DNA from: Planctomycetota bacterium | GTDB taxonomy: Bacteria; Planctomycetota; PLA2; JAEUHO01 | DNA: 12,260 bases | Direction: 5' to 3' | Assembly (NCBI GenBank): GCA_029213105.1 | Contig: JARGNS010000050.1 | Coordinates: 1-12,260 of the forward strand | Part shown: piece by piece, positions 1 to 6,412 of the stretch | How the letters are laid out: each line of letters starts with the position of its first letter | How positions within the stretch are numbered: the stretch's first letter is position 1 | Made by a program: the position numbers and the translations under genes | Notes under the pieces: model-generated | Told to the model about the DNA's origin: nothing | The model's input: only the letters and a program-made list of their open reading frames with translations | Database searches by the model: none

Positions 1-508
1 GGCGCGCCTCGCGTGGCGTGCCTTGATGGGCATAGAGCCGGCCCCAGAGACCGTCGCGGCCGAGGTCGGCGGGCATGCCGCTGCGGTTGCGCAGCAGCAG
101 GTCCAGCGTCACGGCCTTCCAGTCGGCGTGCATCGTCTTGGCGAGCTTGGGGAAGGCCTCGCCGAGGGTCAGGTCGAAGCGCAGCTTCTTCTGGTCGACG
201 AGGCGCCCGATGAGCGTGGCCGTCATCGTCTTGGTGCAGGAACCGAGATGCCACAGGTCGTCGGCGCCCACCTTGGTGGGCGCGCCGCGCTTGCGCACGC
301 CCACGGTGCCGCGCGCCAGCGTGCCCCGGCTGGAGATCACGATGGCGGTGAGGGCGGGCACGGCGGGGCGCGCGCGGACCGGCTCCAGCAGGGCGTCCAG
401 GGAGGCGACGGCGGTGTCGCGCGTGGGGGCGTCCTCCGCCGCGGTGGGCTGCGCGGCGAGGCCGAGCAGGGCGAGCGGCCAGGCCCAGCCGAAGATCCTG
501 CGTCGCAT
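1..508 (-). CDS. Secreted beta-lactamase-family (class C-like) serine hydrolase, C-terminus cut by window edge
   Basis: The minus-strand reading frame from the ATG at 506-508 stays open to the left edge (about 169 codons). Residues 1-24 form a signal peptide: an MRRR start, a hydrophobic stretch and an AxA-like site near TAA-ED. From about residue 37 the sequence matches the N-terminal half of class C beta-lactamases and related esterases/DD-peptidases. The catalytic SxxK motif is GSCTK, with Ser90 and Lys93, and it is followed by a LLxRxSGMP stretch that is characteristic of the family. The later Tyr-x-Asn and KTG-type motifs would lie outside the window, so catalytic completeness cannot be judged. 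A purine-rich GGGAG lies about 8 nt before the ATG. The gene is divergent from the kinase at 620. These proteins act in the periplasm on beta-lactams, peptidoglycan peptides or esters; the sequence does not say which. Confidence 0.85.
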   Translation of the reverse strand, partial: MRRRIFGWAWPLALLGLAAQPTAAEDAPTRDTAVASLDALLEPVRARPAVPALTAIVISSRGTLARGTVGVRKRGAPTKVGADDLWHLGSCTKTMTATLIGRLVDQKKLRFDLTLGEAFPKLAKTMHADWKAVTLDLLLRNRSGMPADLGRDGLWGRLYAHQGTPREAR

Positions 509-523
509 GAGCCTGCTCCCTGT

Positions 524-536
524 CCCGGATTCCGGG
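524..536. repeat. 13-bp palindrome in the leader of the serine hydrolase gene
   Basis: CCCGGA-T-TCCGGG is a perfect inverted repeat with a 1-nt centre. It sits 15 bp upstream of the ATG at 508 (minus strand) and downstream of a possible minus-strand -10 hexamer TACCCT (543-548). It could be an operator or a small RNA hairpin, or chance in GC-rich DNA. No known binding motif was recognised. Confidence 0.3.
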
Positions 537-581
537 CCTCCCAGGGTACGCCGGAAGAAGATCGGTAACCTTGGGGGCTCG

Positions 582-612
582 TTCCGTCCTGACGGGGTGA
601 ACCCCGACGGAA
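582..612 (+). promoter_or_regulatory. Nested hairpin just upstream of the kinase start, covering its probable ribosome binding site
   Basis: TTCCGT (582-587) pairs with ACGGAA (607-612), and CGGGGT (593-598) pairs with ACCCCG (601-606) around a GA loop, leaving a CCTGA bulge (588-592) on the 5' side. The only Shine-Dalgarno-like sequence for the ATG at 620 is GGAAG (609-613), which lies in the outer 3' arm and would be masked when the hairpin is folded. A -10-like TAACCT at 566-571 would start transcription near 578-579, right at the hairpin. The pairing is visible in the sequence; a regulatory role is inference. It could also be a DNA operator. Confidence 0.4.
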
Positions 613-619
613 GCCCACC

Positions 620-2458
620 ATGACGACCGACACGCCCCCCGATGAACCCCACCGTGATGCGCCGCCTCCGGGCGAGGATCCCGCCGCCCTGCTGGGGGTG
701 GGCCTGAGCGGTCCTTCCGGCACCGGGCGCGCTCCGGCGCCGCCGGCGGAGAGCCTCGCGGCGCAGTTTCCGGCCTACGAGGTCCTCGAGGTGCTGGGCC
801 AGGGCGGCATGGGGGTCGTCTACAAGGCGCGCCAGCGACGCCTCGACCGCATCGTCGCGCTCAAGGTCCTGCCCCGCGCCTTGAGCGAGGACCCGGCCTT
901 CACCGAACGCTTCGCCCGGGAGGGGCGCACCCTGGCGCGCCTGCAGCACCCGCACATCGTCGGTGTCCACGACATCGGGGAGGCCGACGGCCAGTCCTAC
1001 CTGGTGATGGAGTACGTGGATGGCGTGACCTTGCGGGCCCTGATGGACGCGGGGGAGCTGACGGCCAAGGAAGCGCTGACGATCGTGCCGCAGATCTGCG
1101 ACGCACTGCAGTACGCCCACGACGAAGGCGTCGTGCACCGCGACATCAAGCCCGAGAACGTGCTGCTGGACCGCTCGGGCTCCGTGAAGGTCGCCGACTT
1201 CGGCCTGGCGAAGCTCGCCGAACGCGCCCCCGGGGACTTCACGCTCACGGGCACGGACCAGATCATGGGCACGCTGCACTACATGGCCCCCGAGCAGTAC
1301 AAGACGCCCCAGGATGTGGACCATCGTGCGGACATCTTCAGTCTCGGCGTGGTGTTCTACGAGATGCTCACGGGGGAACTGCCGGTGGGGCGCTTCGACG
1401 AACCCTCCAAGTCCGGGGAGCTGGACACGCGCATCGACGAGATCGTCATGCGCACGCTCGAGCGGGAACGTGACCAGCGCTACCAGAACGCGCGCGAGGT
1501 GCGCACGGCCGTCACGACGTTCGCCGACGGGGGGCGCGTGGCAGGCGAGCAGCCGCCCCGGCGGCGTGAGGGGGACGAGGGGGAACCGGCACGGCACGCG
1601 GCGCCGCCGGCCCTGACGCGGGAGCGCCCGCTCCCGGGCCCACGCCCCCTCAGCCGCTGGTTCGTCACGGCGCTGGTGTTCGTCTTCGTCGCGCCCGTGC
1701 TGGGCGGGCTGGCCTACATCCTCTACGGCGCACTCGCGGGCACGGAGAAGGACCGGGTGCTACGTGGGGTCATCGGTTGGCTGTTCATGTTGGGCGGCTT
1801 GGGCCTGGCCGGGTTCTTCAGCACCATCGCGATCATCGTGACCCAGGTCTACCGGGCTCGCGTCCGGGGCCAGTTCGCTTCCATCGCCCTGCTCGTGGGC
1901 TGCCTCGCGGCCATGATCGGCTGCGTCTTCGGGGCCAACGCGGCCATGCACGACGCCAACAGGGCGTGGCACCGCATCCACGACCTGACCCGCCCCTCGG
2001 AGGTCGTCGTCCACGGCGCGCGCAGTCACAGCGAGGGCGTGGCGGTGCGGGATGCCATCGAGACCACGCTCGCGGAGTTCGCGTCCGTTGTCGACTACAA
2101 CGGGCTTCGTCCGGAGGGACTCACCCTGCGGCGGCTCTACGCCGCGGACGACCTGGAGACCCTGGCGGCCCTCAGCGGAGACGAGGCCGACAAGAAGCGT
2201 GCGGCGGGTGTGTACGGGCTCGGCCTGTGGACGCGCCACGTCGCCCTGCTCGACTGGCGGCACTTCAAGCTGCGCTACATCCGCGTGGACGAGGCGGGGG
2301 ATGCGGCCATCGTCCGGGTCGTGTGGCACCCCACGAAAGGCGGAGCCGGCGGGGCCTTCCGCGGGCGGGGGCGCACGCCGCCCAAGTCCGTCACCTTCCC
2401 GATGAAGCGTGCGTCCCATGGCTGGGTGTTCGCGGTCGGCCCGGTCGAGTTCGAGTAG
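620..2458 (+). CDS. Membrane Ser/Thr protein kinase (Pkn/Hanks type) with C-terminal extracytoplasmic domain
   Basis: A 612-residue protein. Residues 1-50 are a Pro-rich, probably disordered leader. Residues 53-302 are a complete Hanks-type kinase domain: glycine loop GQGGMG (60-65), ATP-anchoring Lys82 in VALKVL, catalytic HRDIKPEN (173-180), DFG (193-195) and MAPEQ (222-226). All key catalytic residues are present, so it should be active. A charged linker (303-345) leads to three hydrophobic segments (about 348-372, 383-409, 419-443). The last 165 residues resemble no domain I know. With three membrane crossings and a cytoplasmic kinase they should lie outside the cytoplasm, where they could sense a signal. 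The activation-loop and VDHRADIFSLGVVFYEMLTG sequences are of the type common in Planctomycetota and Verrucomicrobiota. The ECF sigma gene follows 30 bp downstream on the same strand, and such pairs are known in planctomycetes, so the sigma factor or its pathway is a likely target. The substrate is inferred, not shown. Confidence 0.93.
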   Translation: MTTDTPPDEPHRDAPPPGEDPAALLGVGLSGPSGTGRAPAPPAESLAAQFPAYEVLEVLGQGGMGVVYKARQRRLDRIVALKVLPRALSEDPAFTERFAREGRTLARLQHPHIVGVHDIGEADGQSYLVMEYVDGVTLRALMDAGELTAKEALTIVPQICDALQYAHDEGVVHRDIKPENVLLDRSGSVKVADFGLAKLAERAPGDFTLTGTDQIMGTLHYMAPEQYKTPQDVDHRADIFSLGVVFYEMLTGELPVGRFDEPSKSGELDTRIDEIVMRTLERERDQRYQNAREVRTAVTTFADGGRVAGEQPPRRREGDEGEPARHAAPPALTRERPLPGPRPLSRWFVTALVFVFVAPVLGGLAYILYGALAGTEKDRVLRGVIGWLFMLGGLGLAGFFSTIAIIVTQVYRARVRGQFASIALLVGCLAAMIGCVFGANAAMHDANRAWHRIHDLTRPSEVVVHGARSHSEGVAVRDAIETTLAEFASVVDYNGLRPEGLTLRRLYAADDLETLAALSGDEADKKRAAGVYGLGLWTRHVALLDWRHFKLRYIRVDEAGDAAIVRVVWHPTKGGAGGAFRGRGRTPPKSVTFPMKRASHGWVFAVGPVEFE

Positions 2459-2476
2459 GGGGCGGCTCGCCGCGAG

Positions 2477-2482
2477 TAGAGT
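2477..2482 (+). promoter_or_regulatory. -10-like hexamer TAGAGT for a leaderless sigma gene
   Basis: TAGAGT lies 18 nt past the kinase stop and ends 6 nt before the GTG at 2489, so transcription would start at or next to the start codon. There is no good Shine-Dalgarno sequence before this GTG. No -35 hexamer is evident. The same arrangement recurs at three other genes in the window. If it is used, the sigma gene can be expressed independently of the kinase. Confidence 0.45.
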
Positions 2483-2488
2483 GCGCAC

Positions 2489-3226
2489 GTGAACCACGAC
2501 GGCTCCCCGCCCGCGAAGGCCTTCCACACCACGCGCTGGACACTGGTGGCGCGCGCCCGGCAGGGCGAGGGCGAGCCCGCCCGCGCGGCGCTCGAGGAGC
2601 TCTGCGCGGCGTATTGGTATCCGCTCTACGCGTACCTGCGCCGCAAGGGCAACAGCCCCGACGAAGCGGCCGACTTCGTGCAGGGCTTCTTCGCCGCCTT
2701 GATCGAGAAGGGCTACGTCGCCCAGGCCGATCCCGAGCGCGGGCGCTTCCGCGGCTTCCTCATGGTGGCGCTGCGCCACTTCGCCTCGAAGGAGCGTGCT
2801 CGCGAGCGGGCGCTCAAGCGTGGCGGCGGCGTGGCGAAGCTCTCGCTCGACTTCGAGGATGGCGAGCGCCGCTACAGCCTCGAGCCCGCGGGCCGCGACG
2901 ATCCGGAGGCCTTCTTCGAGCGCCGCTGGGCCCTGACCCTGCTCGACCGTGCGCTGGAACGACTTGCGACCTCGCAACGGGCGGGGGCACCCGCCAAGGC
3001 GGAGCGCTTCGAGGCCTTGCGGCCGTACCTGGCGGGCCGGGGTGCCGTGCCCTACCGCGAGGTCGGTGAGCCCCTGGGCATGAGCGAGACGGCCGTCAAG
3101 GTCGCCATCCACCGCCTGCGGGGCCGCTACCGCGACATCCTGCGTGAGGAGATCGCGCAGACCGTCGAGGACCCCGCCCTGACCGACGACGAGACCCGGC
3201 GCCTCATGGCGGCGGTGCGCCGCTAG
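2489..3226 (+). CDS. ECF RNA polymerase sigma factor, planctomycete kinase-associated type
   Basis: A 245-residue, sigma-70-family protein lacking region 3. The N-terminal FHTTRWTLV (12-20) and the region 2 core around DEAADFVQGFFAALIEKG (58-75) are hallmarks of a sigma group abundant in Planctomycetota. The region 2 end, RFRGFLMVALRHFASKE (86-102), would contact the -10 element. Region 4 (about 147-222) contains a helix-turn-helix at PYREVGEPLGMSETAVKVAIHRLR (188-211, quoted only as a span), which would bind the -35 element. The start is the GTG at 2489, because the family signature begins only 12 residues in and a -10-like hexamer ends 6 nt upstream. No anti-sigma gene is adjacent; the kinase upstream may take that regulatory role. 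The usual order in planctomycetes, as I recall it, is sigma then kinase, and here it is reversed. Confidence 0.92.
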   Translation: MNHDGSPPAKAFHTTRWTLVARARQGEGEPARAALEELCAAYWYPLYAYLRRKGNSPDEAADFVQGFFAALIEKGYVAQADPERGRFRGFLMVALRHFASKERARERALKRGGGVAKLSLDFEDGERRYSLEPAGRDDPEAFFERRWALTLLDRALERLATSQRAGAPAKAERFEALRPYLAGRGAVPYREVGEPLGMSETAVKVAIHRLRGRYRDILREEIAQTVEDPALTDDETRRLMAAVRR

Positions 3227-3230
3227 CGCG

Positions 3231-4790
3231 CTACCAGAAGAGCTGCAGGCCCTTTGGCGTGATCGTCCAGGGGCGCTCGAGGCGGCGGCTCTCCTTGGGG
3301 ACGAGCCAGTACAGCGCGTCGGCGGGCACCTCCTCGAAGTGCAGCGGCTCGGTGTCCGCCGCGTGCTCCCCGAGGTCGTGCCAGGCCCCGGAGGCCACGT
3401 CCCAACGCTTGAGCACGTAGACGGTGCCGGCGTCGAGGTAGGAGACGGGCTTCTCGATCAGGGTGTCCACGTTCTTGCGCTTGGGGCGCACGGCGACGGC
3501 CGTGACGGCCGTGGGCTCCCCCGTGCCCGCCAGCACCTGGATGCTGCCGTCCTTGCGCACGAAGCGCGGCGCGGCGGTGGCGTGCATGGCCGTGCCATCG
3601 TGGATCATCGGGAGGTAGACGATGTTGCGGCCCATGTGCTTGAACGTCGCGTGGCCCTTGACGAGGCGGGCCCACTGGATCGCCTTCCATTCGCCGCCGT
3701 TGAACACGCACAGGTACGCGTGCTTCTCGTGCTCGCCGTTCGCGCCGACCTGCACGGTCACGTCGGTGGTGGGCCCGTACTGCGTCGTCACGTCCACGGC
3801 CGTCGTGCTCGCCATGAAACGGTTCGGCGCCTCGCGTCCCGCAGGCAGGTCGAACTTCAGGCAGTCCCGCTGGATCGCATAGGTCTTGCGGTACACCTTC
3901 GCCGCGTGGCTGTACGCCTTGGTGAAGCCGATGCCGTCCTTGTCGAGCAGTACGTTCCAGGCGTGGTTGTTGTCACCCCGGCCCCAGTAGGGGGTGTAGT
4001 CCGCCGCGGTGGCCAGGGCGAGGGCCCGGGCCGCGTACGTCTGCATGTTCGTGATGTCCTCGCAGCGGCCCATGCCGGTGCGGCCCATCTCCGTGAAGCC
4101 CTGGTCGGTGGGGTGGAGGTAGTAGCGCGGGTTGAAGCGCACGCGCTTGGCGATGTCCTTCGTGAGCCAGCGGTACAGCTCGTCGAGCTTCTCGCCCGTC
4201 GCGTGGGCCCTCGCCTTGCCCGCATAGCGACGCAGCAGGGGGTCGAGCCAGTCGTCGATCGGCTCCTGGCTGCCCCGGTAGGGCAGGACGAAGTGCAGGA
4301 AGGCCTCGAAGCTCACCCGCTTGTCCGCGGGGCGCCGCTTCCAGGCGGCGACACTCAAGTCGATGTGCTTGATCAGGTAGGCGCTGCGGATGGTCGCGAC
4401 GTCTTCGAGCTTGCGGTTGCGCTTGAAGTCGAGCGTGCCGTGCTTCTTCTCCAGCGCTTCGATCGCGGCGCGGGACTCCTCGAAGTCCGTGTAGGCCAGG
4501 GGGTCGAAGGGGATGACGTGGCCGGCCTCGTCCTGCAGCTCGGTGACGATGTAGCCCTTGCCGGGCATGTTGGCGATCAGGAAGCGCGCGGCGACGAGCT
4601 TCTCGGGATCACCGCGGAAGTGATCGAGCACCGCCTGCAGCTGCGGTGCATTCGTGCCGGCGGCGCGCAGGGCCTCCTGGACCCAGGCGTCCTCGACGAG
4701 GGGCGCCGCCGGGGCGTCCTCGCCCCTGACGGCAGCAACCGACAGGAGCAGCGCAAGGGTGCAGAGCGAGGAGAGCAGCAGGGTCCGCAT
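3231..4790 (-). CDS. Secreted transglutaminase-like (papain-fold) superfamily protein
   Basis: A 519-residue protein with a signal peptide (residues 1-23, hydrophobic core LLLSSLCTLALLLSVAA). Residues 25-225 are helical and unassigned. The transglutaminase-like core follows: a nucleophile motif GMGRCEDITN with Cys243, and a histidine motif DNNHAWNVLLD with His276 and a possible acid at Asp283 or Asp285. Residues 330-519 look like beta-rich C-terminal domains (TTDVTVQV, then a YVLKRWDV segment) that may bind carbohydrate or peptide. Members of this superfamily in bacteria include proteases, peptidases and amidases as well as true cross-linking enzymes; similar secreted proteins occur in Bacteroidota. 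The specific reaction is unknown. The ATG at 4790 is supported by GGAG (4798-4801 on the minus strand) 7 nt upstream. The gene converges on the sigma gene with only 4 bp between stop codons and no room for a private terminator. Confidence 0.8.
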   Translation of the reverse strand: MRTLLLSSLCTLALLLSVAAVRGEDAPAAPLVEDAWVQEALRAAGTNAPQLQAVLDHFRGDPEKLVAARFLIANMPGKGYIVTELQDEAGHVIPFDPLAYTDFEESRAAIEALEKKHGTLDFKRNRKLEDVATIRSAYLIKHIDLSVAAWKRRPADKRVSFEAFLHFVLPYRGSQEPIDDWLDPLLRRYAGKARAHATGEKLDELYRWLTKDIAKRVRFNPRYYLHPTDQGFTEMGRTGMGRCEDITNMQTYAARALALATAADYTPYWGRGDNNHAWNVLLDKDGIGFTKAYSHAAKVYRKTYAIQRDCLKFDLPAGREAPNRFMASTTAVDVTTQYGPTTDVTVQVGANGEHEKHAYLCVFNGGEWKAIQWARLVKGHATFKHMGRNIVYLPMIHDGTAMHATAAPRFVRKDGSIQVLAGTGEPTAVTAVAVRPKRKNVDTLIEKPVSYLDAGTVYVLKRWDVASGAWHDLGEHAADTEPLHFEEVPADALYWLVPKESRRLERPWTITPKGLQLFW

Positions 4791-4813
4791 GGTGGGTCTC
4801 CGGAGGGCGCACC

Positions 4814-4819
4814 AGCCTA
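4814..4819 (-). promoter_or_regulatory. -10-like hexamer TAGGCT for the transglutaminase-like gene
   Basis: Read on the minus strand, TAGGCT ends 23 nt before the ATG at 4790. A start about 7 nt downstream gives a leader of roughly 17 nt containing GGAG. Unlike four other genes in the window, this one would have a conventional Shine-Dalgarno leader. No clear -35 is seen. Confidence 0.35.
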
Positions 4820-4899
4820 CCGCCGCACCGGGAGGAGCGGTGTGCTCCGGGCAGGGCCGGGGGCTCCAGATGCTCGCGGGGACCGGAGGTCCTGGGCCC

Positions 4900-4905
4900 T
4901 ATACT
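4900..4905 (+). promoter_or_regulatory. -10-like hexamer TATACT for leaderless plsY
   Basis: TATACT differs from the TATAAT consensus at one position and stands out in GC-rich surroundings. It ends 6 nt before the GTG at 4912, placing the expected transcription start on the start codon. The GGAGGT at 4885-4890 is too far from the GTG (21 nt) to serve as its ribosome binding site and would lie upstream of the transcript. Confidence 0.5.
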
Positions 4906-4911
4906 CCCGGC

Positions 4912-5553
4912 GTGACCGAACTCGCCACCGCCTTCGCCATGGGATTCCTCATCGGGACCCTGCCAGCCGCTTGGGTCATCGTGCACTTCACCCGCAGCAA
5001 GGACGTCAGCTCCCAGGGCTCCGGCAACGTGGGGGCGCTCAACGCCCTGCGCGTGGCGCGCTCCAAGTGGGTCGGCATCAGCGTGATGATCCTGGACATG
5101 CTCAAGGGCGCGGCCGCCGTCTGGGCCGCCGCCTGGTGGTTTGGCTGGGACGTCTACGGCCCCCTGGGCGCGGCCACCGTCGGTGTCGTGGGCGGCCACA
5201 ACTACAACCCGTGGCTTTCCTGGGCCCGCGGCAAGCTGGTGGGGGGCAAGGGGTTCGCCGCCGCCTCGGGGGCGTTGTTCGTGGTCACCCCCTGGGTCGT
5301 GCCGGCCTGGCTCGGCAGCTGCGTCCTGGCCTGGGTGTTCTTCCGCAAGACGCACGGCATCGTCGACGAGGCCCCGGCCAGTGCGGTGGCCACGCTGGCC
5401 TGCGTGGGGTGGGGCTACCTGCTCTACGACGTGTCCGTCGCGTGGACGTGCCTGGGGATCTTCCTGCTGTGCATGCCGAAGATCTGGCCGGAGCTGCGCG
5501 TCCTTTTTGCGGCGTCACCCGAGTCGGTGGACGAGGCCCCGCGCGACGCCTGA
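4912..5553 (+). CDS. plsY: PlsY, acyl-phosphate:glycerol-3-phosphate acyltransferase
   Basis: A 213-residue integral membrane protein of the PlsY family, which transfers an acyl chain from acyl-phosphate to the sn-1 position of glycerol-3-phosphate, the first committed step of phospholipid synthesis. The three family motifs are present: GSGNVGALNALR (36-47), ILDMLKG (60-66) and GHNYNPWLSW...GGKG (95-104 and 111-114). Hydrophobic segments lie at about 7-25, 54-76, 83-98, 115-144 and 158-188, matching the usual multi-pass topology, and the length matches the family. The start is the GTG at 4912: it gives the short N-terminus before the first membrane helix that PlsY proteins have, and a -10-like hexamer ends 6 nt before it. 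An in-frame ATG at 4939 would cut into the first helix. The motif 1 Leu43 (GALN instead of the common GATN) is a small variation. No partner plsX lies in the window. Confidence 0.88.
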   Translation: MTELATAFAMGFLIGTLPAAWVIVHFTRSKDVSSQGSGNVGALNALRVARSKWVGISVMILDMLKGAAAVWAAAWWFGWDVYGPLGAATVGVVGGHNYNPWLSWARGKLVGGKGFAAASGALFVVTPWVVPAWLGSCVLAWVFFRKTHGIVDEAPASAVATLACVGWGYLLYDVSVAWTCLGIFLLCMPKIWPELRVLFAASPESVDEAPRDA

Positions 5554-5572
5554 GGCCACGCGGCTCGCCACA

Positions 5573-6412
5573 TCAGCGCGGGCTCGAGCTCAATCGGATG
5601 TCGTCGATGCCCAGGGTCAGGGCCACGGCGATGGCCCTGCGAACGTCCGCATACGGCACGTCCGACCAGGCCACGATCTCGAAGACGAACGGCTGCTTGG
5701 CCGTGGCCGCCCGGGAGGCCGCCTTGCCCATGCGGTTCGTGAGCTCGGTCCACGCACGAGCAAGTGAGGGACCGTCCGCCGACACGTCCTGCCTCGAACC
5801 CTGGGCCCGTCGGTCGCTCAGTCGCCAGGACGTCTGCGTGCCGTCCTGGCGTCGCAGAAGCAGCTTCAGCTTGGCCATCTTCGTCGCGGAGGGATCCACG
5901 GGCAGGAGGCCGCGATCGCGCGGAAGCTCGTAGGGCACCGCGCCGGCTTCTTGATCCAACTCGAGCCGCAGGCTGGCGACGCGGACATCCGGGGCGGCGC
6001 AGACCATCAGCACGCGGGCGACGAACTTCCAGGGCGTGCCGCGCTCCGCCCACACCACGACCGTGAGCGTCGAGGCGCCATCGGGCTTGCGCTCGAAGCC
6101 GGCCATGCCGGCGACCAGGGCGAGCAGTGTGCGCAGCGCCGGCCAAGTCTGTGGGCCGTGTACGAATGGCGTGTCGGTCGGCGGCGGAATGACCTTGCCG
6201 TGCACATGTGCCGTGCCGTTCTTGCGGAGAGCGATGCGGAGGGGCCCCACCCGCACGTCCTCGGTATCCATGGCAAGCGTGTGCCAGTGGACGCTCCCAT
6301 CGGTCCGACGCTCGCGCACGAGCAAGGGCCCTCGCTCGCCGCGCACGTGGACGAAGGAGACGCGACCCTTGTCGTCGGCCAGCGTGAAGGCCGCGCTCTC
6401 GCGGCTCGGCAC
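5573..6412 (-). CDS. Two ExbD/TolR-like periplasmic domains; probably the C-terminal half of the upstream anti-sigma gene
   Basis: A 279-codon frame from a GTG at 6412. Two similar units are visible, each a short strand pair with a turn, a helix, then a strand-helix-strand unit typical of the ExbD/TolR periplasmic domain. Unit 1 is about residues 55-153 (RIALRKNGTAHVHGKVI, then TLTVVVWAERGTPWKFVARV). Unit 2 is about 177-276 (AKLKLLLRRQDG, then FVFEIVAWSDVPYADVRRA and GIDDIRLSS). No signal peptide or membrane segment precedes them, so a free protein would be cytoplasmic, which is odd for this fold. The preceding gene on the strand runs into nonsense-like sequence exactly here, and the frame stays open upstream of 6412. 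The simplest reading is that this is the rest of that protein, displaced by one base. ExbD normally works with ExbB and TonB; none is seen here. It converges on plsY with 19 bp between stops. Confidence 0.7.
   Translation of the reverse strand: MPSRESAAFTLADDKGRVSFVHVRGERGPLLVRERRTDGSVHWHTLAMDTEDVRVGPLRIALRKNGTAHVHGKVIPPPTDTPFVHGPQTWPALRTLLALVAGMAGFERKPDGASTLTVVVWAERGTPWKFVARVLMVCAAPDVRVASLRLELDQEAGAVPYELPRDRGLLPVDPSATKMAKLKLLLRRQDGTQTSWRLSDRRAQGSRQDVSADGPSLARAWTELTNRMGKAASRAATAKQPFVFEIVAWSDVPYADVRRAIAVALTLGIDDIRLSSSPR

Larger units (their letters stand above)
4791..4911. other. Divergent intergenic region between the transglutaminase-like gene and plsY
   Basis: This 121-bp gap holds the promoters for both genes. 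It also contains two overlapping short inverted repeats, CACCG/CGGTG (4826-4830 with 4838-4842) and GGAGC/GCTCC (4834-4838 with 4844-4848), and a third, GGACC-GGA-GGTCC (4880-4892), 7 bp upstream of the plsY -10-like hexamer. These could be operators, but short GC-rich inverted repeats are common in DNA of this composition. No coding sequence is convincing here. Confidence 0.4.

Noticed and set aside
1760..3112. A 450-codon minus-strand frame opposite the kinase and sigma genes
   Set aside because: It covers two genes with clear conserved motifs; its own product shows none.
3224..3233. 10-bp palindrome TAGCGCGCTA spanning both convergent stop codons
   Set aside because: Two TAG stops facing each other around a self-complementary 4-nt spacer give this by simple chance (about 1 in 16). 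It has no T-run and is too short for a terminator.
4654..4911. N-terminal extension of plsY to an ATG at 4654
   Set aside because: The extension overlaps the divergent gene's start, has Ser/Arg/Gly-rich nonsense composition and would precede a first membrane helix that normally sits at the N-terminus.
3339..5933. An 864-codon open frame on the plus strand antisense to the transglutaminase-like gene and running through plsY
   Set aside because: Its product is Arg/Gly/Val/His-rich without any recognisable motif. It lies opposite one well-supported gene and out of frame with another. Long spurious frames are expected in GC-rich DNA.
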